A DNA stretch of 64,000 bases from Parvibaculum sp036499025 (GTDB lineage: Bacteria; Pseudomonadota; Alphaproteobacteria; Parvibaculales; Parvibaculaceae). Numbering within the stretch: position 1 is the stretch's first letter; the number at the start of each line of letters is the position of its first letter. The stretch lies in NCBI GenBank assembly GCA_036499025.1, contig DASYEM010000097.1, positions 5,670-69,669 of the forward strand, in the 5' to 3' direction. Of the stretch, positions 1 through 9,091 are shown one piece after another. The notes under the pieces were generated by a model. It saw only the letters and a list, made by a program, of their open reading frames with translations, made no database searches and was not told where the DNA came from. Position numbers and translations under genes: made by a program.

Positions 1-1007
1 GCGCAGGCTTCCGCGTCGGTCAAGCTTTCGCTCGATGTGTAGCGGTAAGGCAACATGATGCAATGGACCTTGTCGGGCCCAAGCGCATCGGCCGCAATCG
101 CCGCGACGAGCGCCGAGTCGATGCCGCCCGAAAGACCAAGCACCACACCGGGGAAACGGTTTTTCTTCACGTAGTCGCGCAGGCCCTGCACGACCGCGAG
201 ATAGACGGATTCGAGATCTTCCTCGACCAGCGCCTTTTCGCCCGGCGCGCAGACCCAGCCTGCATCGGTGCGCGACCAATCGGTGATGGTGATTTTTTCT
301 TCCCAGGCGGGCATCTGCACCGCGAGCGAGAAGTCGGCATTAACGACGAAAGATCCGCCGTCGAAGACGAGTTCGTCCTGTCCACCGATTTGGTTGATAT
401 AGGCGAGCGGCAAACCGCTTTCGCGGATGCGCGAGACAACAAGCTGGGTGCGGGCGTCGAACTTGCCCGCGTCATAGGGCGAGCCGTTCGGGACCAGCAG
501 CATTTCCGCGCCGGTCTCTTCGAGACATTCGACGACGTCGGTCAGCCAGATGTCCTCGCAGATCGGCACGCCAATGCGGACACCGCGAATGTTCAGCGGC
601 CCCGGCGGCAAGCCGGGCTGAAAGACGCGCGGTTCGTCGAAGACGCCGTAATTCGGCAGATGGACTTTATAGGTGCGGCCCTTGATCTCGCCCGCGTCGA
701 GATAGAGAACGGCATTCATCAGCTTGCCGTCTTCGACCCAGGGCGCGCCGATGAGCACACCCGGACCGCCGTCTCCCGTTTCGCGAGCCAGTTCATTCAC
801 GGCTTCCGCCGCCGCGCGCTGAAAAGCAGGTTTCAGCACCAGATCTTCGGGCGGATAGCCGGCCAGAAACATTTCGCTGAAAACGACAAGATCGGCGCCA
901 GCAAAGGCTGCCTTGCGGCGCGCTTCGACGGCTTTTCCGAGATTGCCCGCGATGTCGCCCACGGTGGGGTTCAACTGGGCGAGCGCAATGCAGAGCTTGT
1001 CGGTCAT
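1..1007 (-). CDS. nadE: Glutamine-dependent NAD+ synthase, N-terminal 335 residues (3' end outside window)
   Basis: This enzyme makes NAD+ from deamido-NAD+, ATP and glutamine-derived ammonia in the cytoplasm. The visible part holds a complete N-terminal nitrilase-type glutaminase domain, with the expected triad at Glu45 (VVFSEMF), Lys114 (YKVHLPNYGVFDE) and Cys150 (VPICEDIW). It then enters the synthetase domain with the PP-loop ATP site LGLSGGIDSALVA near residues 290-302. The family is usually about 540-570 residues, so roughly 200 C-terminal residues lie to the left of position 1. The ATG start at 1007 gives the canonical beginning MTDKLCIALAQLNP. The gene is divergent from the oxidoreductase that starts at 1148. 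Identification is secure. Confidence 0.95.
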   Translation of the reverse strand, partial: MTDKLCIALAQLNPTVGDIAGNLGKAVEARRKAAFAGADLVVFSEMFLAGYPPEDLVLKPAFQRAAAEAVNELARETGDGGPGVLIGAPWVEDGKLMNAVLYLDAGEIKGRTYKVHLPNYGVFDEPRVFQPGLPPGPLNIRGVRIGVPICEDIWLTDVVECLEETGAEMLLVPNGSPYDAGKFDARTQLVVSRIRESGLPLAYINQIGGQDELVFDGGSFVVNADFSLAVQMPAWEEKITITDWSRTDAGWVCAPGEKALVEEDLESVYLAVVQGLRDYVKKNRFPGVVLGLSGGIDSALVAAIAADALGPDKVHCIMLPYRYTSSESLTDAEAC

Positions 1008-1147
1008 TTGGCCTTGGAAATAGGGTTTCGGGCCAAGCGTTTCTAGCCTCTGGAGCCCCCGCGAACAATAGGCGCCGGAGCCGCAGGTGCGCCGGCCCGG
1101 CAATGCCGCTAAGGTTCCCCCAACGAAATCCAAGGGAGGAATCACAC

Positions 1148-2152
1148 ATGGCAACGGGCGCGAACCGTCAAATTCTTCTGGTCGAGACGCCGCAAGGCAA
1201 GCTCGCGGCCAGCAACTTCAAGCTGACCGAAGGACAGATCCCGACGCCGAAGGACGGCGAAATTCTGGTCAAGGTGAAGCTCCTGTCACTCGATGCGGCA
1301 AACCGCGCCTGGATGCAGGGCGCGACCTATCGCTCCGCTGTCGAGGCCGGGACGATCATGGCGGGAGGCGCGATTGCCGAAGTGATCGAAGCTAAAGCGC
1401 CAGGCTTCGCGGCAGGCGATCTCGTCTTCGCCGATACGGGCTGGCAGGAATATGCCGCCGTGCCCGCCAAGACCGCGCAGAAGGTCGCGGCGATGGAGCC
1501 GCTCAGCCATTTGCTCAGCGTCTATGGCGTCGCGGGGCTCACCGCCTATCACGGACTTCTCGACGTCGGTAAGCCGAAGGCGGGCGACACGGTCGTCGTC
1601 TCCGCCGCCGCGGGCTCGGTCGGCACCATCGTCGGGCAGATCGCCAAGCTCAAGGGCTGCACCGTCATAGGCATAGCGGGCGGCGACGAAAAATGCGCGT
1701 TGCTCAAGAGCGAACTCGGCTTCGACCATGCCATCAACTACAAGAAGGAGGCTGTCGGCAAGGCGCTGCGCGCGGCTGCCCCCAAAGGCATTGACGTTTA
1801 TTTCGACAATGTGGGCGGCGACATTCTTGAGGCCGTTCTCTTCGGCATGAATACCTTCGGCCGCATCGCCTGTTGCGGAGCGGTGTCACAATATGACGGC
1901 GCGCCTTCGCCGCACGGCCCGCGAGGCATCCCCGGCCTCATCGTCGTCAAACGGCTGACGATGCAGGGCTTTATCCTCACCGACTTCAACGATCAGCGGG
2001 ATCGGGCGCTGGCGGATCTCCAGTCATGGGTCAAGGCCGGCAAGATCAAGGTTCGTGAAGACATCATGACGGGGATCGAAAACACACCCCAGGCATTAAT
2101 AGGTCTGCTGGCCGGCGATAACGTCGGCAAGCGGATGGTCAAGGTCGGCTAG
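1148..2152 (+). CDS. Zinc-independent MDR-family NADP-dependent oxidoreductase (paralogue 1)
   Basis: This is a 334-residue medium-chain dehydrogenase/reductase of the zinc-free branch (prostaglandin reductase/CurA/YncB-like), which reduces activated double bonds of enones with NADPH. The nucleotide-binding motif AAAGSVGTIVGQIAKLKGC and the downstream YFDNVGGDILEAV segment are both clear. The N-terminal GroES-like fold begins with NRQILLVETPQGKLA. The ATG at 1148 follows a strong ribosome site, GGGAGGA, seven bases away; an upstream in-frame extension to 1103 has no such site. It is followed by a hairpin terminator and then by the macAB operon. Two paralogues lie at 6933 and 8069. The natural substrate cannot be read from sequence. 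Confidence 0.9.
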   Translation: MATGANRQILLVETPQGKLAASNFKLTEGQIPTPKDGEILVKVKLLSLDAANRAWMQGATYRSAVEAGTIMAGGAIAEVIEAKAPGFAAGDLVFADTGWQEYAAVPAKTAQKVAAMEPLSHLLSVYGVAGLTAYHGLLDVGKPKAGDTVVVSAAAGSVGTIVGQIAKLKGCTVIGIAGGDEKCALLKSELGFDHAINYKKEAVGKALRAAAPKGIDVYFDNVGGDILEAVLFGMNTFGRIACCGAVSQYDGAPSPHGPRGIPGLIVVKRLTMQGFILTDFNDQRDRALADLQSWVKAGKIKVREDIMTGIENTPQALIGLLAGDNVGKRMVKVG

Positions 2153-2183
2153 GGGCTTCCAGCATTTTCAGGCGAATTTTGGG

Positions 2184-2210
2184 CGGGCCAGGAAAAACCT
2201 GGCCTGCTCT
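2184..2210 (+). terminator. Rho-independent terminator after the first MDR gene
   Basis: A perfect 7-bp stem (GGCCAGG at 2186-2192, CCTGGCC at 2198-2204) closes an AAAAA loop and is followed by a T-rich run, TGCTCTTTCT. It lies 34 bases past the stop of the oxidoreductase and separates it from the macAB operon. Confidence 0.7.
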
Positions 2211-2299
2211 TTCTCCAGATCAGCCGACGGAGAGTTCTCCCGGTTACGTAGAACTGTCTGGGGGGAGCGGTTCGACCAACACGACGGGAACGATTTTCT

Positions 2300-3523
2300 A
2301 TGAACTTCGGCGGTTTCAGGGAAAAGGTCTGGCATGTCCTCCCCTCCTCCTATCGCGGCTTGTCGCCCTTGCCGCGCTGGGGCATAGCGGCGCTTGTTGC
2401 CCTGATTTTGATAGTGAGCATCTGGTACGGGCTGTCCGTCGAAAGCGGCAAGCCAAAGTACAAGACCGAGACCGTTCAGACCGGCAGCATCGAACAGACC
2501 GTGACGGCGCTCGGCGCGCTTCAACCCAAAGATTATGTCGATGTCGGTGCTCAGGTGTCGGGTACCCTCGAAGTGCTCCACGTGAAGATCGGCGATGTGG
2601 TCAAGAAAGGCGATCTTCTCGCCGAAGTTGATCCCACGGTTTATGAATCCACGGTCGCCGCCGACAAGGCGAAGCTCAAGGACATCGACTCGCAGATCAC
2701 GGGGCAGGAAGCGCAGCTCGTACTCGCCCAGATTCAAAACCGGCGCAATCAGGCTTTGCTGAAGATCGACGCGGTGAGCAAGGACGCCGCGGATACGAGC
2801 GCGGCTCTGGTCAAGCAATTCACGGCCAGCATCGCTTCGCTCAAGGCGCAGGTCGAACAGGCCCAGTCGACGCTGGACGGCGATGAAGCCAATCTCAGCT
2901 ATTGCAAAATCTATGCGCCGATGGCCGGCACCGTAACGTCGCAGACCACGCTTCAAGGCCAGACGCTGAACAACAGACAGGCCGCTCCGACGATCATGCA
3001 GATCGCCGACCTCACCACCATGACGGTCAAGGCGCAGGTGGCGGAAGCCGATGTCAGCAAACTCAAAGACAATATGCCGGTCTATTTCACCACGCTCGGC
3101 ATGCCCGACCGCAAGTGGCGCTCGACGGTCCGGCAGATTCTGCCGACGCCCGAGACGGTCAATGACGTCATTCTTTATGACGCGCTGATCGATGTCGCCA
3201 ATACCGATCAGGCGCTGATGACCAGCATGACGGCGCAGGTCTTCTTCGTGCTCGGTTCAGCCGAAAATGTGCCTGTCGTGCCGGTCGCAGCGCTGCGACC
3301 GTCGAAGAGCGGTGAAGACGGCGCCTATCGCGTGCTGGTGATGAACGGCGGCAGCCGTCCGAAATCGACCGAAGTGAAGATCGGTTTGATGAACCGCATT
3401 TCGGCGCAGGTTCTCTCCGGGCTTGCAGTCGGCGACGTTGTCGTGACCGGCGTGGAAAGCGCCCAGACCGGCGGCGCGAAGAGTAGCGGCGGTCTCGGCG
3501 GGCGCAGAGGCCCGATGTTATGA
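2300..3523 (+). CDS. macA: MacA-like periplasmic adaptor (membrane fusion protein) of a tripartite ABC efflux pump
   Basis: This 407-residue HlyD/MacA-family adaptor links an inner-membrane MacB transporter to an outer-membrane channel. There is one N-terminal membrane anchor at about residues 27-46 (WGIAALVALILIVSIWYGL). A lipoyl-type hairpin follows (TALGALQPKDYVDVGAQVSG and CKIYAPMAGTVTS), split by a coiled-coil arm around residues 125-200, then beta-barrel and membrane-proximal domains. The C-terminus is glycine-rich. The stop overlaps the macB start by four bases (ATGA at 3520-3523), so translation is probably coupled. The three-gene order matches MacAB-TolC and PvdRT-OpmQ pumps. The cargo (macrolide, siderophore, peptide or lipid) cannot be decided. 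The ATG at 2300 has only a weak ribosome site. Confidence 0.9.
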   Translation: MNFGGFREKVWHVLPSSYRGLSPLPRWGIAALVALILIVSIWYGLSVESGKPKYKTETVQTGSIEQTVTALGALQPKDYVDVGAQVSGTLEVLHVKIGDVVKKGDLLAEVDPTVYESTVAADKAKLKDIDSQITGQEAQLVLAQIQNRRNQALLKIDAVSKDAADTSAALVKQFTASIASLKAQVEQAQSTLDGDEANLSYCKIYAPMAGTVTSQTTLQGQTLNNRQAAPTIMQIADLTTMTVKAQVAEADVSKLKDNMPVYFTTLGMPDRKWRSTVRQILPTPETVNDVILYDALIDVANTDQALMTSMTAQVFFVLGSAENVPVVPVAALRPSKSGEDGAYRVLVMNGGSRPKSTEVKIGLMNRISAQVLSGLAVGDVVVTGVESAQTGGAKSSGGLGGRRGPML

Positions 3524-5478
3524 GCCCGTCCATCAAGGCATCCGATACGCCTCTGATCGAGATCGACAACGTCAGCAAGGCCTATGTCACCGGCGAAAGC
3601 GAAGTGCGGGCGCTTGACGGCGTTTCGCTGACCATCCGCGCGGGCGAGTTCGTCGCCATCATGGGCCAGTCGGGTTCCGGCAAATCGACGCTGATGAATA
3701 TTCTCGGCTGTCTCGACCGGCCGACCAGCGGTCATTACCGCGTCAACGGCATAGACGTCGCCAATCTCACTTCAGATGAATTGGCGGCGCTGCGGCGCGA
3801 TACGTTCGGCTTCGTCTTCCAGCGCTACAATCTTCTGCCAACGATGACGGCGACGGAAAATGTGGAACTGCCCGCCGTCTATGCGGGCAAACCGCATAAC
3901 GAGCGGCTTGAGCGCGCCAAGATGCTGATTGCGCGCCTCGGCCTCGGCGAACGCGGCGGGCACAAGCCGACGCAGCTTTCCGGCGGCCAACAGCAGCGCG
4001 TCTCCATTGCGCGGGCGCTGATGAACGACGCGCCGATCATCCTCGCCGACGAGCCGACCGGCGCGCTGGACAGTCAGAGCGGCGCGGAGGTGCTTGCCCT
4101 TCTCGCCCAACTGAATGCCGAAGGCCGCACGGTTCTTCTCATCACCCATGACGCGAAAGTCGCGGAACATGCGCGGCGTCTCATTCGCCTTGCAGACGGG
4201 CATATTCTCGACGATGTGGAGAAATCATCCTCGCCTGCCGTGCCGGCGAAGCAAGCCGTCACGTCGGCCAAGACAGGCTCCTTTTTTCGCGGGGACCTCA
4301 GCGAGGCCATCAAGATGGCGTTGCGGTCGCTCCGCATGAACATCTTTCGCACCGCTCTCACATTGCTCGGCGTTGTTATCGGCGTCGGCGCGGTCGTCGC
4401 CATGCTCGCCATCGGCAATGGTAGCAAGGCCAATGTGCTTGAACGGATTTCCGCGATGGGCACCAATCTTCTGACCATCCGGCCCGGCGCGCCCGGCGTT
4501 CGATCCACCGGCGACATTGCGACGCTGAAACCGGACGACGCGGCGGCGATTTCGGCGCTCGCCAATGTCGATGCCGCCGTGCCGGAGCGTTCGACCAGCG
4601 TCACGGTGCGCTACGGCAACATCGATTATCGCACGAGCGTCACGGGCACATGGCCCGCCTATCCCATTGTACGCGACTGGAACGTATCGAGCGGCGGGTT
4701 CTTTACCAAGGCCGATCTCGACGGCTATTCGCCCGTCATCGTGATCGGGCAAACGATTGCCGGAAATCTCTTTCCAGACGGCAGCAGTCCGGTGGGCAAA
4801 TATATTCTCGTCCAGAACGTGCCGTTTGAAGTCGTCGGCGTCATGGAGACGAAAGGCTCGTCCTCATTCGGCGGCGACCAGGACGACGTGGCTTTCGTGC
4901 CGCTCTCGACCGGCTATATGCGTCTTTTCGGCAAGCAATATGTCAGCACGGTTTCGGTAAAAGTCACGAATTCCGACACCATCGACGCGACGCAGGACAA
5001 AATCACTTCGCTCCTGACCACGCGCCACAGGACGACGGATTTTCAGGTCCGCAATACGGCGTCCATCCTTGCGACGGCGACGGAGACACAGAACACGCTG
5101 ACGATCCTGCTTGGATCCGTGGCGGCGATTTCGCTGATCGTCGGCGGCATCGGCGTGATGAACATCATGCTGGTCAGCGTCACCGAACGAACGCGCGAGA
5201 TCGGCATTCGCATGGCGACCGGCGCGCGGCAAACCGACATCATGCTGCAATTCAACACCGAGGCGCTTGTCGTTTGCGGCGTCGGAGGTTTGATCGGCGT
5301 CATAGGCGGCATTGGCACGGCGGCGATATGCGGCGCTTTCGGCCTGCCCATCGCTTATTCGGCGACGCCGCCTCTCTTTGCTTTTTCCTGCGCCTTTGCG
5401 ACCGGGCTTCTGTTCGGCTATCTCCCCGCGCGCAAGGCCGCGAGCCTCGACCCTGTGGTCGCGCTCGCCTCTGAATAG
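3520..5478 (+). CDS. macB: MacB-like ABC transporter, fused ATPase and permease
   Basis: This 652-residue inner-membrane mechanotransmission ABC protein drives tripartite export from the periplasm. The N-terminal ATPase shows Walker A at residues 49-57 (GQSGSGKST), the signature LSGGQQQR at 153-160 and Walker B at 173-178 (IILADE), followed by PTGALD. After a linker (about 235-265) comes the first transmembrane helix near 285, a large periplasmic MacB_PCD domain, and the FtsX-type core with three helices at the C-terminus (GSVAAISLIVGGIGVMNIML, and a conserved TERTREIGIRMATGA). Length and order match MacB. It overlaps macA by four bases and ends 11 bases before the outer-membrane factor gene. 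Confidence 0.95.
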   Translation: MSPSIKASDTPLIEIDNVSKAYVTGESEVRALDGVSLTIRAGEFVAIMGQSGSGKSTLMNILGCLDRPTSGHYRVNGIDVANLTSDELAALRRDTFGFVFQRYNLLPTMTATENVELPAVYAGKPHNERLERAKMLIARLGLGERGGHKPTQLSGGQQQRVSIARALMNDAPIILADEPTGALDSQSGAEVLALLAQLNAEGRTVLLITHDAKVAEHARRLIRLADGHILDDVEKSSSPAVPAKQAVTSAKTGSFFRGDLSEAIKMALRSLRMNIFRTALTLLGVVIGVGAVVAMLAIGNGSKANVLERISAMGTNLLTIRPGAPGVRSTGDIATLKPDDAAAISALANVDAAVPERSTSVTVRYGNIDYRTSVTGTWPAYPIVRDWNVSSGGFFTKADLDGYSPVIVIGQTIAGNLFPDGSSPVGKYILVQNVPFEVVGVMETKGSSSFGGDQDDVAFVPLSTGYMRLFGKQYVSTVSVKVTNSDTIDATQDKITSLLTTRHRTTDFQVRNTASILATATETQNTLTILLGSVAAISLIVGGIGVMNIMLVSVTERTREIGIRMATGARQTDIMLQFNTEALVVCGVGGLIGVIGGIGTAAICGAFGLPIAYSATPPLFAFSCAFATGLLFGYLPARKAASLDPVVALASE

Positions 5479-5489
5479 GATTTTCTGAA

Positions 5490-6851
5490 ATGCACCCCCT
5501 CGCCCGTTTCACCGCCATGCTCATGCTTTCCTCGACGCTGGCTGCCTGTTCCTTCGTGCCGGATTATGAGCGTCCGCAGATTGCCACGCCGTCGAGCTTC
5601 GAGGGTCCGCAAGGCCAGGCGGGCGCCATCGCCGTGGCGGCGGATTGGTGGACGTCGTTCAACGACCTCGAGCTTCAGCAATTGATGGGCGAAGCGCTGT
5701 CGAAGAACCTCGACATCGTGGCGGCGCTGGCGCGCATCGATCAAGCGCAGGGCGCATTGCGATCGACGAATTCGTCCCTGTTGCCGCAGGTCGATGCAAG
5801 CGGCGGTGCGTCACGGACGGATGGGAACGGCAAGGGTGTGTCCAAGGGTGCGGACGGGTCGCTTTCGATCAATTACGCCATCGACCTCTGGGGGCTTTAT
5901 CGCGCGCAGAGCGAGGCGTCGGAAGCGGATTTGCGCGCCAGCACGTTCGATCATGAAGCGACGGTACTGCTCGTGCAATCGTCCGTGGCGACAACCTATT
6001 TCTCCGTGCTCAATCTCAACGACCGGCTAACCATCGCGAAAGAGTCGCTTGCCGCCGCGCAGGAGACGCTGAGGCTCGTTCAGGCGCGTTACGATCACGG
6101 CGCGATTTCGGCGCTCGATCTGGCGCAGCAGAAGACGACGGTCGCTTCCATCGAGGCGGGCATTCCCTCGCTCGAAGATCAACTCAATGCGAGCCGCCAC
6201 GCGCTCGCCATCCTGCTTGGACGCGCGCCCGAAGGCTTCACCGTCGCCACCAAGACGGCGGCAGGCGTCACCCTGCCGGTCATAGCGGCGGGCCAGCCTT
6301 CGGAACTGCTCGAACGCCGCCCGGATATCCGGCGCGCGGAGGCCCAGCTTCAGGCGGCGAATGCCGATATCGGCGCGGCACGCGCGGCCTTCTTTCCCAA
6401 TATCAGCCTTTCGGCTTCAAAGTCGGTCGACTGGCTCGCAGGCGCAGGCACGACCAACGGGTCTTCCATCGCGGCCTCGCTGCTGGCGCCGATATTCTCG
6501 GGCGGGCAGCTTGAAGGAAATCTGCAGACCTCGAAGGCACGCAAGGCCGAGCTTGCGGCTTCCTACCAGAAGGCTGTGCTGACCTCCTTCGGCGAAGTGG
6601 AAGACGCGCTTTCCAGCGCCGACGCCAATTCGCGCCGCGAAGCCTCGCTCGCGGTGGCGTCCGTGGAAGCCCGGCGGGCCTACGACCTATCGCAAGCAAG
6701 CTACAAGTCGGGGGCGAGCGATTTCACCTCCGTACTGGACGCCCAGCGCAGTTGGCTGTCGGCGCGGGATGCGCAGGCTCAGGCGCGCCTCGCCCAGTAC
6801 ACGGCGGCAGTCAATCTCTTCATCGCACTGGGTGGCGGCTGGAAGTCCTGA
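5490..6851 (+). CDS. NodT-family outer membrane efflux lipoprotein (TolC-like)
   Basis: This 453-residue outer-membrane factor forms the exit duct of the MacAB-type pump encoded just upstream. A lipoprotein signal is visible at the start: MHPLARFTAMLMLSSTLAAC, with the lipobox LAAC and Cys20 as the predicted lipidated residue, followed by SFVPDYERP, which is typical of NodT/OprM proteins. Two OEP repeats of long alpha-helical segments follow, with the diagnostic LLERRPDIRRAEAQLQAAN at about residue 273. The gene is eleven bases after macB and is the last gene of the operon. A perfect hairpin overlaps its stop codon. Confidence 0.93.
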   Translation: MHPLARFTAMLMLSSTLAACSFVPDYERPQIATPSSFEGPQGQAGAIAVAADWWTSFNDLELQQLMGEALSKNLDIVAALARIDQAQGALRSTNSSLLPQVDASGGASRTDGNGKGVSKGADGSLSINYAIDLWGLYRAQSEASEADLRASTFDHEATVLLVQSSVATTYFSVLNLNDRLTIAKESLAAAQETLRLVQARYDHGAISALDLAQQKTTVASIEAGIPSLEDQLNASRHALAILLGRAPEGFTVATKTAAGVTLPVIAAGQPSELLERRPDIRRAEAQLQAANADIGAARAAFFPNISLSASKSVDWLAGAGTTNGSSIAASLLAPIFSGGQLEGNLQTSKARKAELAASYQKAVLTSFGEVEDALSSADANSRREASLAVASVEARRAYDLSQASYKSGASDFTSVLDAQRSWLSARDAQAQARLAQYTAAVNLFIALGGGWKS

Positions 6852-6867
6852 ACAGGGGCTGTTCAGG
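6847..6867 (+). terminator. Perfect hairpin overlapping the stop of the efflux operon
   Basis: CCTGAACAG at 6847-6855 and CTGTTCAGG at 6859-6867 form a 9-bp stem around a GGG loop. The TGA stop codon of the outer-membrane factor (6849-6851) lies inside the left arm. No T-tract follows, so it may protect the mRNA 3' end rather than terminate transcription by itself. Confidence 0.45.
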
Positions 6868-6932
6868 CCTGACCTTCCTGCGGTAGCGGAAAGCGTGTTT
6901 ACTCTCCCCAACAACAACTCCGGGAGAGAAAC

Positions 6933-7958
6933 ATGTCGAACCTCGTATCCAAGGAAATCCGCCTGAAAGCGCGCCCGCAGGGCATGCCCAAAGCGAGCGA
7001 TTTCGAAGTGGCCAGCAAGCCCGTCGCGCAACCCGGCGAGGGTGAAGTGCTCGTCCGCAATATCTGGATGTCGGTCGATCCCTATATGCGCGGTCGCATG
7101 ATGGACCGCGAAAGCTATGTGCCGCCGTTCCAGATCGGCGAAGCGTTGCAGGGCGGCGCGCTCGGACAGGTCATCGAGAGCAAGTCGCCAAAGTTCGCCA
7201 AGGGCGATTTCGTGCAAAGCATGTTCGGCTGGCGCGAATATGAAACCAACAAGGCCGAGGCTTTCCAAAAGATCGACCCGACCCTGGGACCGCTCGAAGC
7301 CTATCTTGGCGCGCTCGGCATGCCGGGCATGACGGCTTATGCGGGACTGATAAAGGTCGGTGAGCTGAAAGATGGCGACACGGTTTTCGTTTCAGCTGCC
7401 TCAGGCGCGGTCGGGCAGATCGTTTGCCAACTCGCCAAGGCGCATGGCTGCTACGTCGTGGGCAGCGCGGGCTCGGACGACAAATGCCGCTGGCTCGAAA
7501 AAGAAGCGGGCATCGACAAGGCCATCAATTACAAGACCTGCGGCGATTTGAACAAAGCCGTGGGCGCGGCCTTCCCGAAGGGCATCGACGTTTATTTTGA
7601 CAATGTCGGCGGCGGACATCTCGAAGCCGCCATCAATCACATGAAGCCGTTCGGCCGTCTCGCGCTTTGCGGGATGATTGAACAGTACAATGACACAACG
7701 CCGCGCCCCGGCCCGTCGAACATCATCATGGCGGTCGGCAAGAGCTTGAAGCTGCAAGGCTTCATCGTTTCCAACCATCTCGACATCGTGCCCGCCTTCT
7801 ATCAGGAGATGGGCAAGCTCATCAAAGCCGGCAAGATGAAGTGGCAGGAGACGGTGGAAGACGGCATCGAGAATGCGCCGAAGGCTTTCCTCAGCCTCTT
7901 CACCGGCGCGAACACCGGCAAGATGCTGGTGAAGGTCGGGCCGGACAAGGCGGTCTAG
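6933..7958 (+). CDS. Zinc-independent MDR-family NADP-dependent oxidoreductase (paralogue 2)
   Basis: This 341-residue protein belongs to the same zinc-free MDR family as the genes at 1148 and 8069. It has the full N-terminal domain motif MSVDPYMRGRMMD, the Rossmann motif SAASGAVGQIVCQLAKAHGC and YFDNVGGGHLEAAINHMKP. The motifs VDPYMRGRM and CGMIEQYN are typical of the curA/YncB/leukotriene B4 12-hydroxydehydrogenase group, enzymes that reduce enones or alkenals with NADPH. The ATG at 6933 is preceded by CGGGAGAGAA. It is followed by a palindromic repeat and then by a third paralogue, so the pair probably arose by local duplication. Confidence 0.92.
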   Translation: MSNLVSKEIRLKARPQGMPKASDFEVASKPVAQPGEGEVLVRNIWMSVDPYMRGRMMDRESYVPPFQIGEALQGGALGQVIESKSPKFAKGDFVQSMFGWREYETNKAEAFQKIDPTLGPLEAYLGALGMPGMTAYAGLIKVGELKDGDTVFVSAASGAVGQIVCQLAKAHGCYVVGSAGSDDKCRWLEKEAGIDKAINYKTCGDLNKAVGAAFPKGIDVYFDNVGGGHLEAAINHMKPFGRLALCGMIEQYNDTTPRPGPSNIIMAVGKSLKLQGFIVSNHLDIVPAFYQEMGKLIKAGKMKWQETVEDGIENAPKAFLSLFTGANTGKMLVKVGPDKAV

Positions 7959-7964
7959 TTTCCA

Positions 7965-8046
7965 TTCGTCATTGCGAGCGGAGCGAAGCAATCCAGACGG
8001 CGGAAGACTGGATTGCCGCGCCCCTTCGGGGGCTCGCAATGACGAA
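7965..8046. repeat. Interspersed palindromic element, copy A (TCATTGCGAG type)
   Basis: The outer arms TTCGTCATTGCGAG (7965-7978) and CTCGCAATGACGAA (8033-8046) are exact reverse complements. An inner pair, CAATCCAG (7989-7996) and CTGGATTG (8008-8015), is also complementary. The right half holds an extra small hairpin, GCCCCTTCGGGGGC. The element fills the gap between two paralogous oxidoreductase genes. Copy B at 9092-9167 is built from the same two halves in the opposite order. Elements of this consensus are common in alphaproteobacterial intergenic regions. Confidence 0.85.
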
Positions 8047-8068
8047 TAATTCTGGGGAGGAATTGAAC

Positions 8069-9085
8069 ATGCCCACAAAAGCCCGCCGCTGGGCGCTTGC
8101 CTCGCGCCCGCAAGGCAAGCCTAGGCTCGAAAACTTCCGGCTCGAAGACATCACCCTCCCCGATCCGGGCGAGCATGAAATCCTGATCCGCACTGAATTC
8201 CACTCCGTCGATCCGGGCATGCGCGGACGGCTTTCAGGCGACAGCTACACGGCGGCGCTCCCCGTCGGCGATACGGTCGATAGCGCGATGATCGGCATTG
8301 TCGAAGCCTCGAATAACGAGAAGTTCAAGGTGGGCGATCGGGTAACGGGCGGCTTCGGCTGGGTCAGCCATGCGTTGTCCAACGGGCGTGGCGTACAAAT
8401 CCTCGACCCAAAGATTTATCATGGGCCGCTCCGCCCCACGGCGGCTATCGGTGTGCTCGGTATTCCGGGGCTCACCTCCTATTTCGGGCTACTCGATCTC
8501 GGCAAGCCGAAAGAAGGCGACACGGTGCTTATCTCGTCCGCCGCCGGTCCGGTCGGCGCGACGGCAGGACAGATCGCGAAGATGAAGGGCTGCAAGGTCA
8601 TCGGCATCGCAGGCTCAAATGAGAAATGCGATTACATAAAAGGCATCGGCTTTGACGGCGCGATCAACTATCGCGAGGCGAAAGACATCAGAACCGCGAT
8701 TGCGCAAGCCTGTCCCGGCGGTGTCGATATTTATTTCGACAATGTCGGCGGCGCGATGCTCGACGCAGCGATCCTCAATATGAAGGATCACGGACGCATC
8801 GTCGTCTCCGGTCAGGTAAGCGAATATAATCGCGCCGACAACGAACTCGTCGGCATCCGCAATGTGACGCGTTTCATCACGCATAAGCTGCGCATGGAAG
8901 GGCTTGTGGTCTTCGACTACTTCAAGGAGTTCCGCACCGCCCAGGCCGAGATGGCGGGCTGGATACACGAAGGCAAGCTCGTCTATACGGAGGATATTTC
9001 CGAAGGGCTTGATGGTTCGGCTCAAGCGTTCATCGGCCTTTTTGAAGGCGAGAACCTCGGACGGCGGCTGGTGAAAGTGAGTTGA
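8069..9085 (+). CDS. Zinc-independent MDR-family NADP-dependent oxidoreductase (paralogue 3)
   Basis: This 338-residue protein is the third zinc-free MDR in the cluster. It has the family motifs SVDPGMRGRLSGDSY, SSAAGPVGATAGQIAKMKGC and YFDNVGGAMLDAAI. It begins MPTKARRWALASRPQGKP, which is typical for the group. The ATG at 8069 follows a strong ribosome site, GGGGAGG (8054-8060); the frame is open upstream to 7841 but that stretch overlaps the previous gene and the palindromic repeat. It is flanked on both sides by copies of the same repeat element. The substrate is unknown; reduction of enals or enones, possibly in lipid-peroxide detoxification, is the family expectation. Confidence 0.92.
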   Translation: MPTKARRWALASRPQGKPRLENFRLEDITLPDPGEHEILIRTEFHSVDPGMRGRLSGDSYTAALPVGDTVDSAMIGIVEASNNEKFKVGDRVTGGFGWVSHALSNGRGVQILDPKIYHGPLRPTAAIGVLGIPGLTSYFGLLDLGKPKEGDTVLISSAAGPVGATAGQIAKMKGCKVIGIAGSNEKCDYIKGIGFDGAINYREAKDIRTAIAQACPGGVDIYFDNVGGAMLDAAILNMKDHGRIVVSGQVSEYNRADNELVGIRNVTRFITHKLRMEGLVVFDYFKEFRTAQAEMAGWIHEGKLVYTEDISEGLDGSAQAFIGLFEGENLGRRLVKVS

Positions 9086-9091
9086 GAAGGG

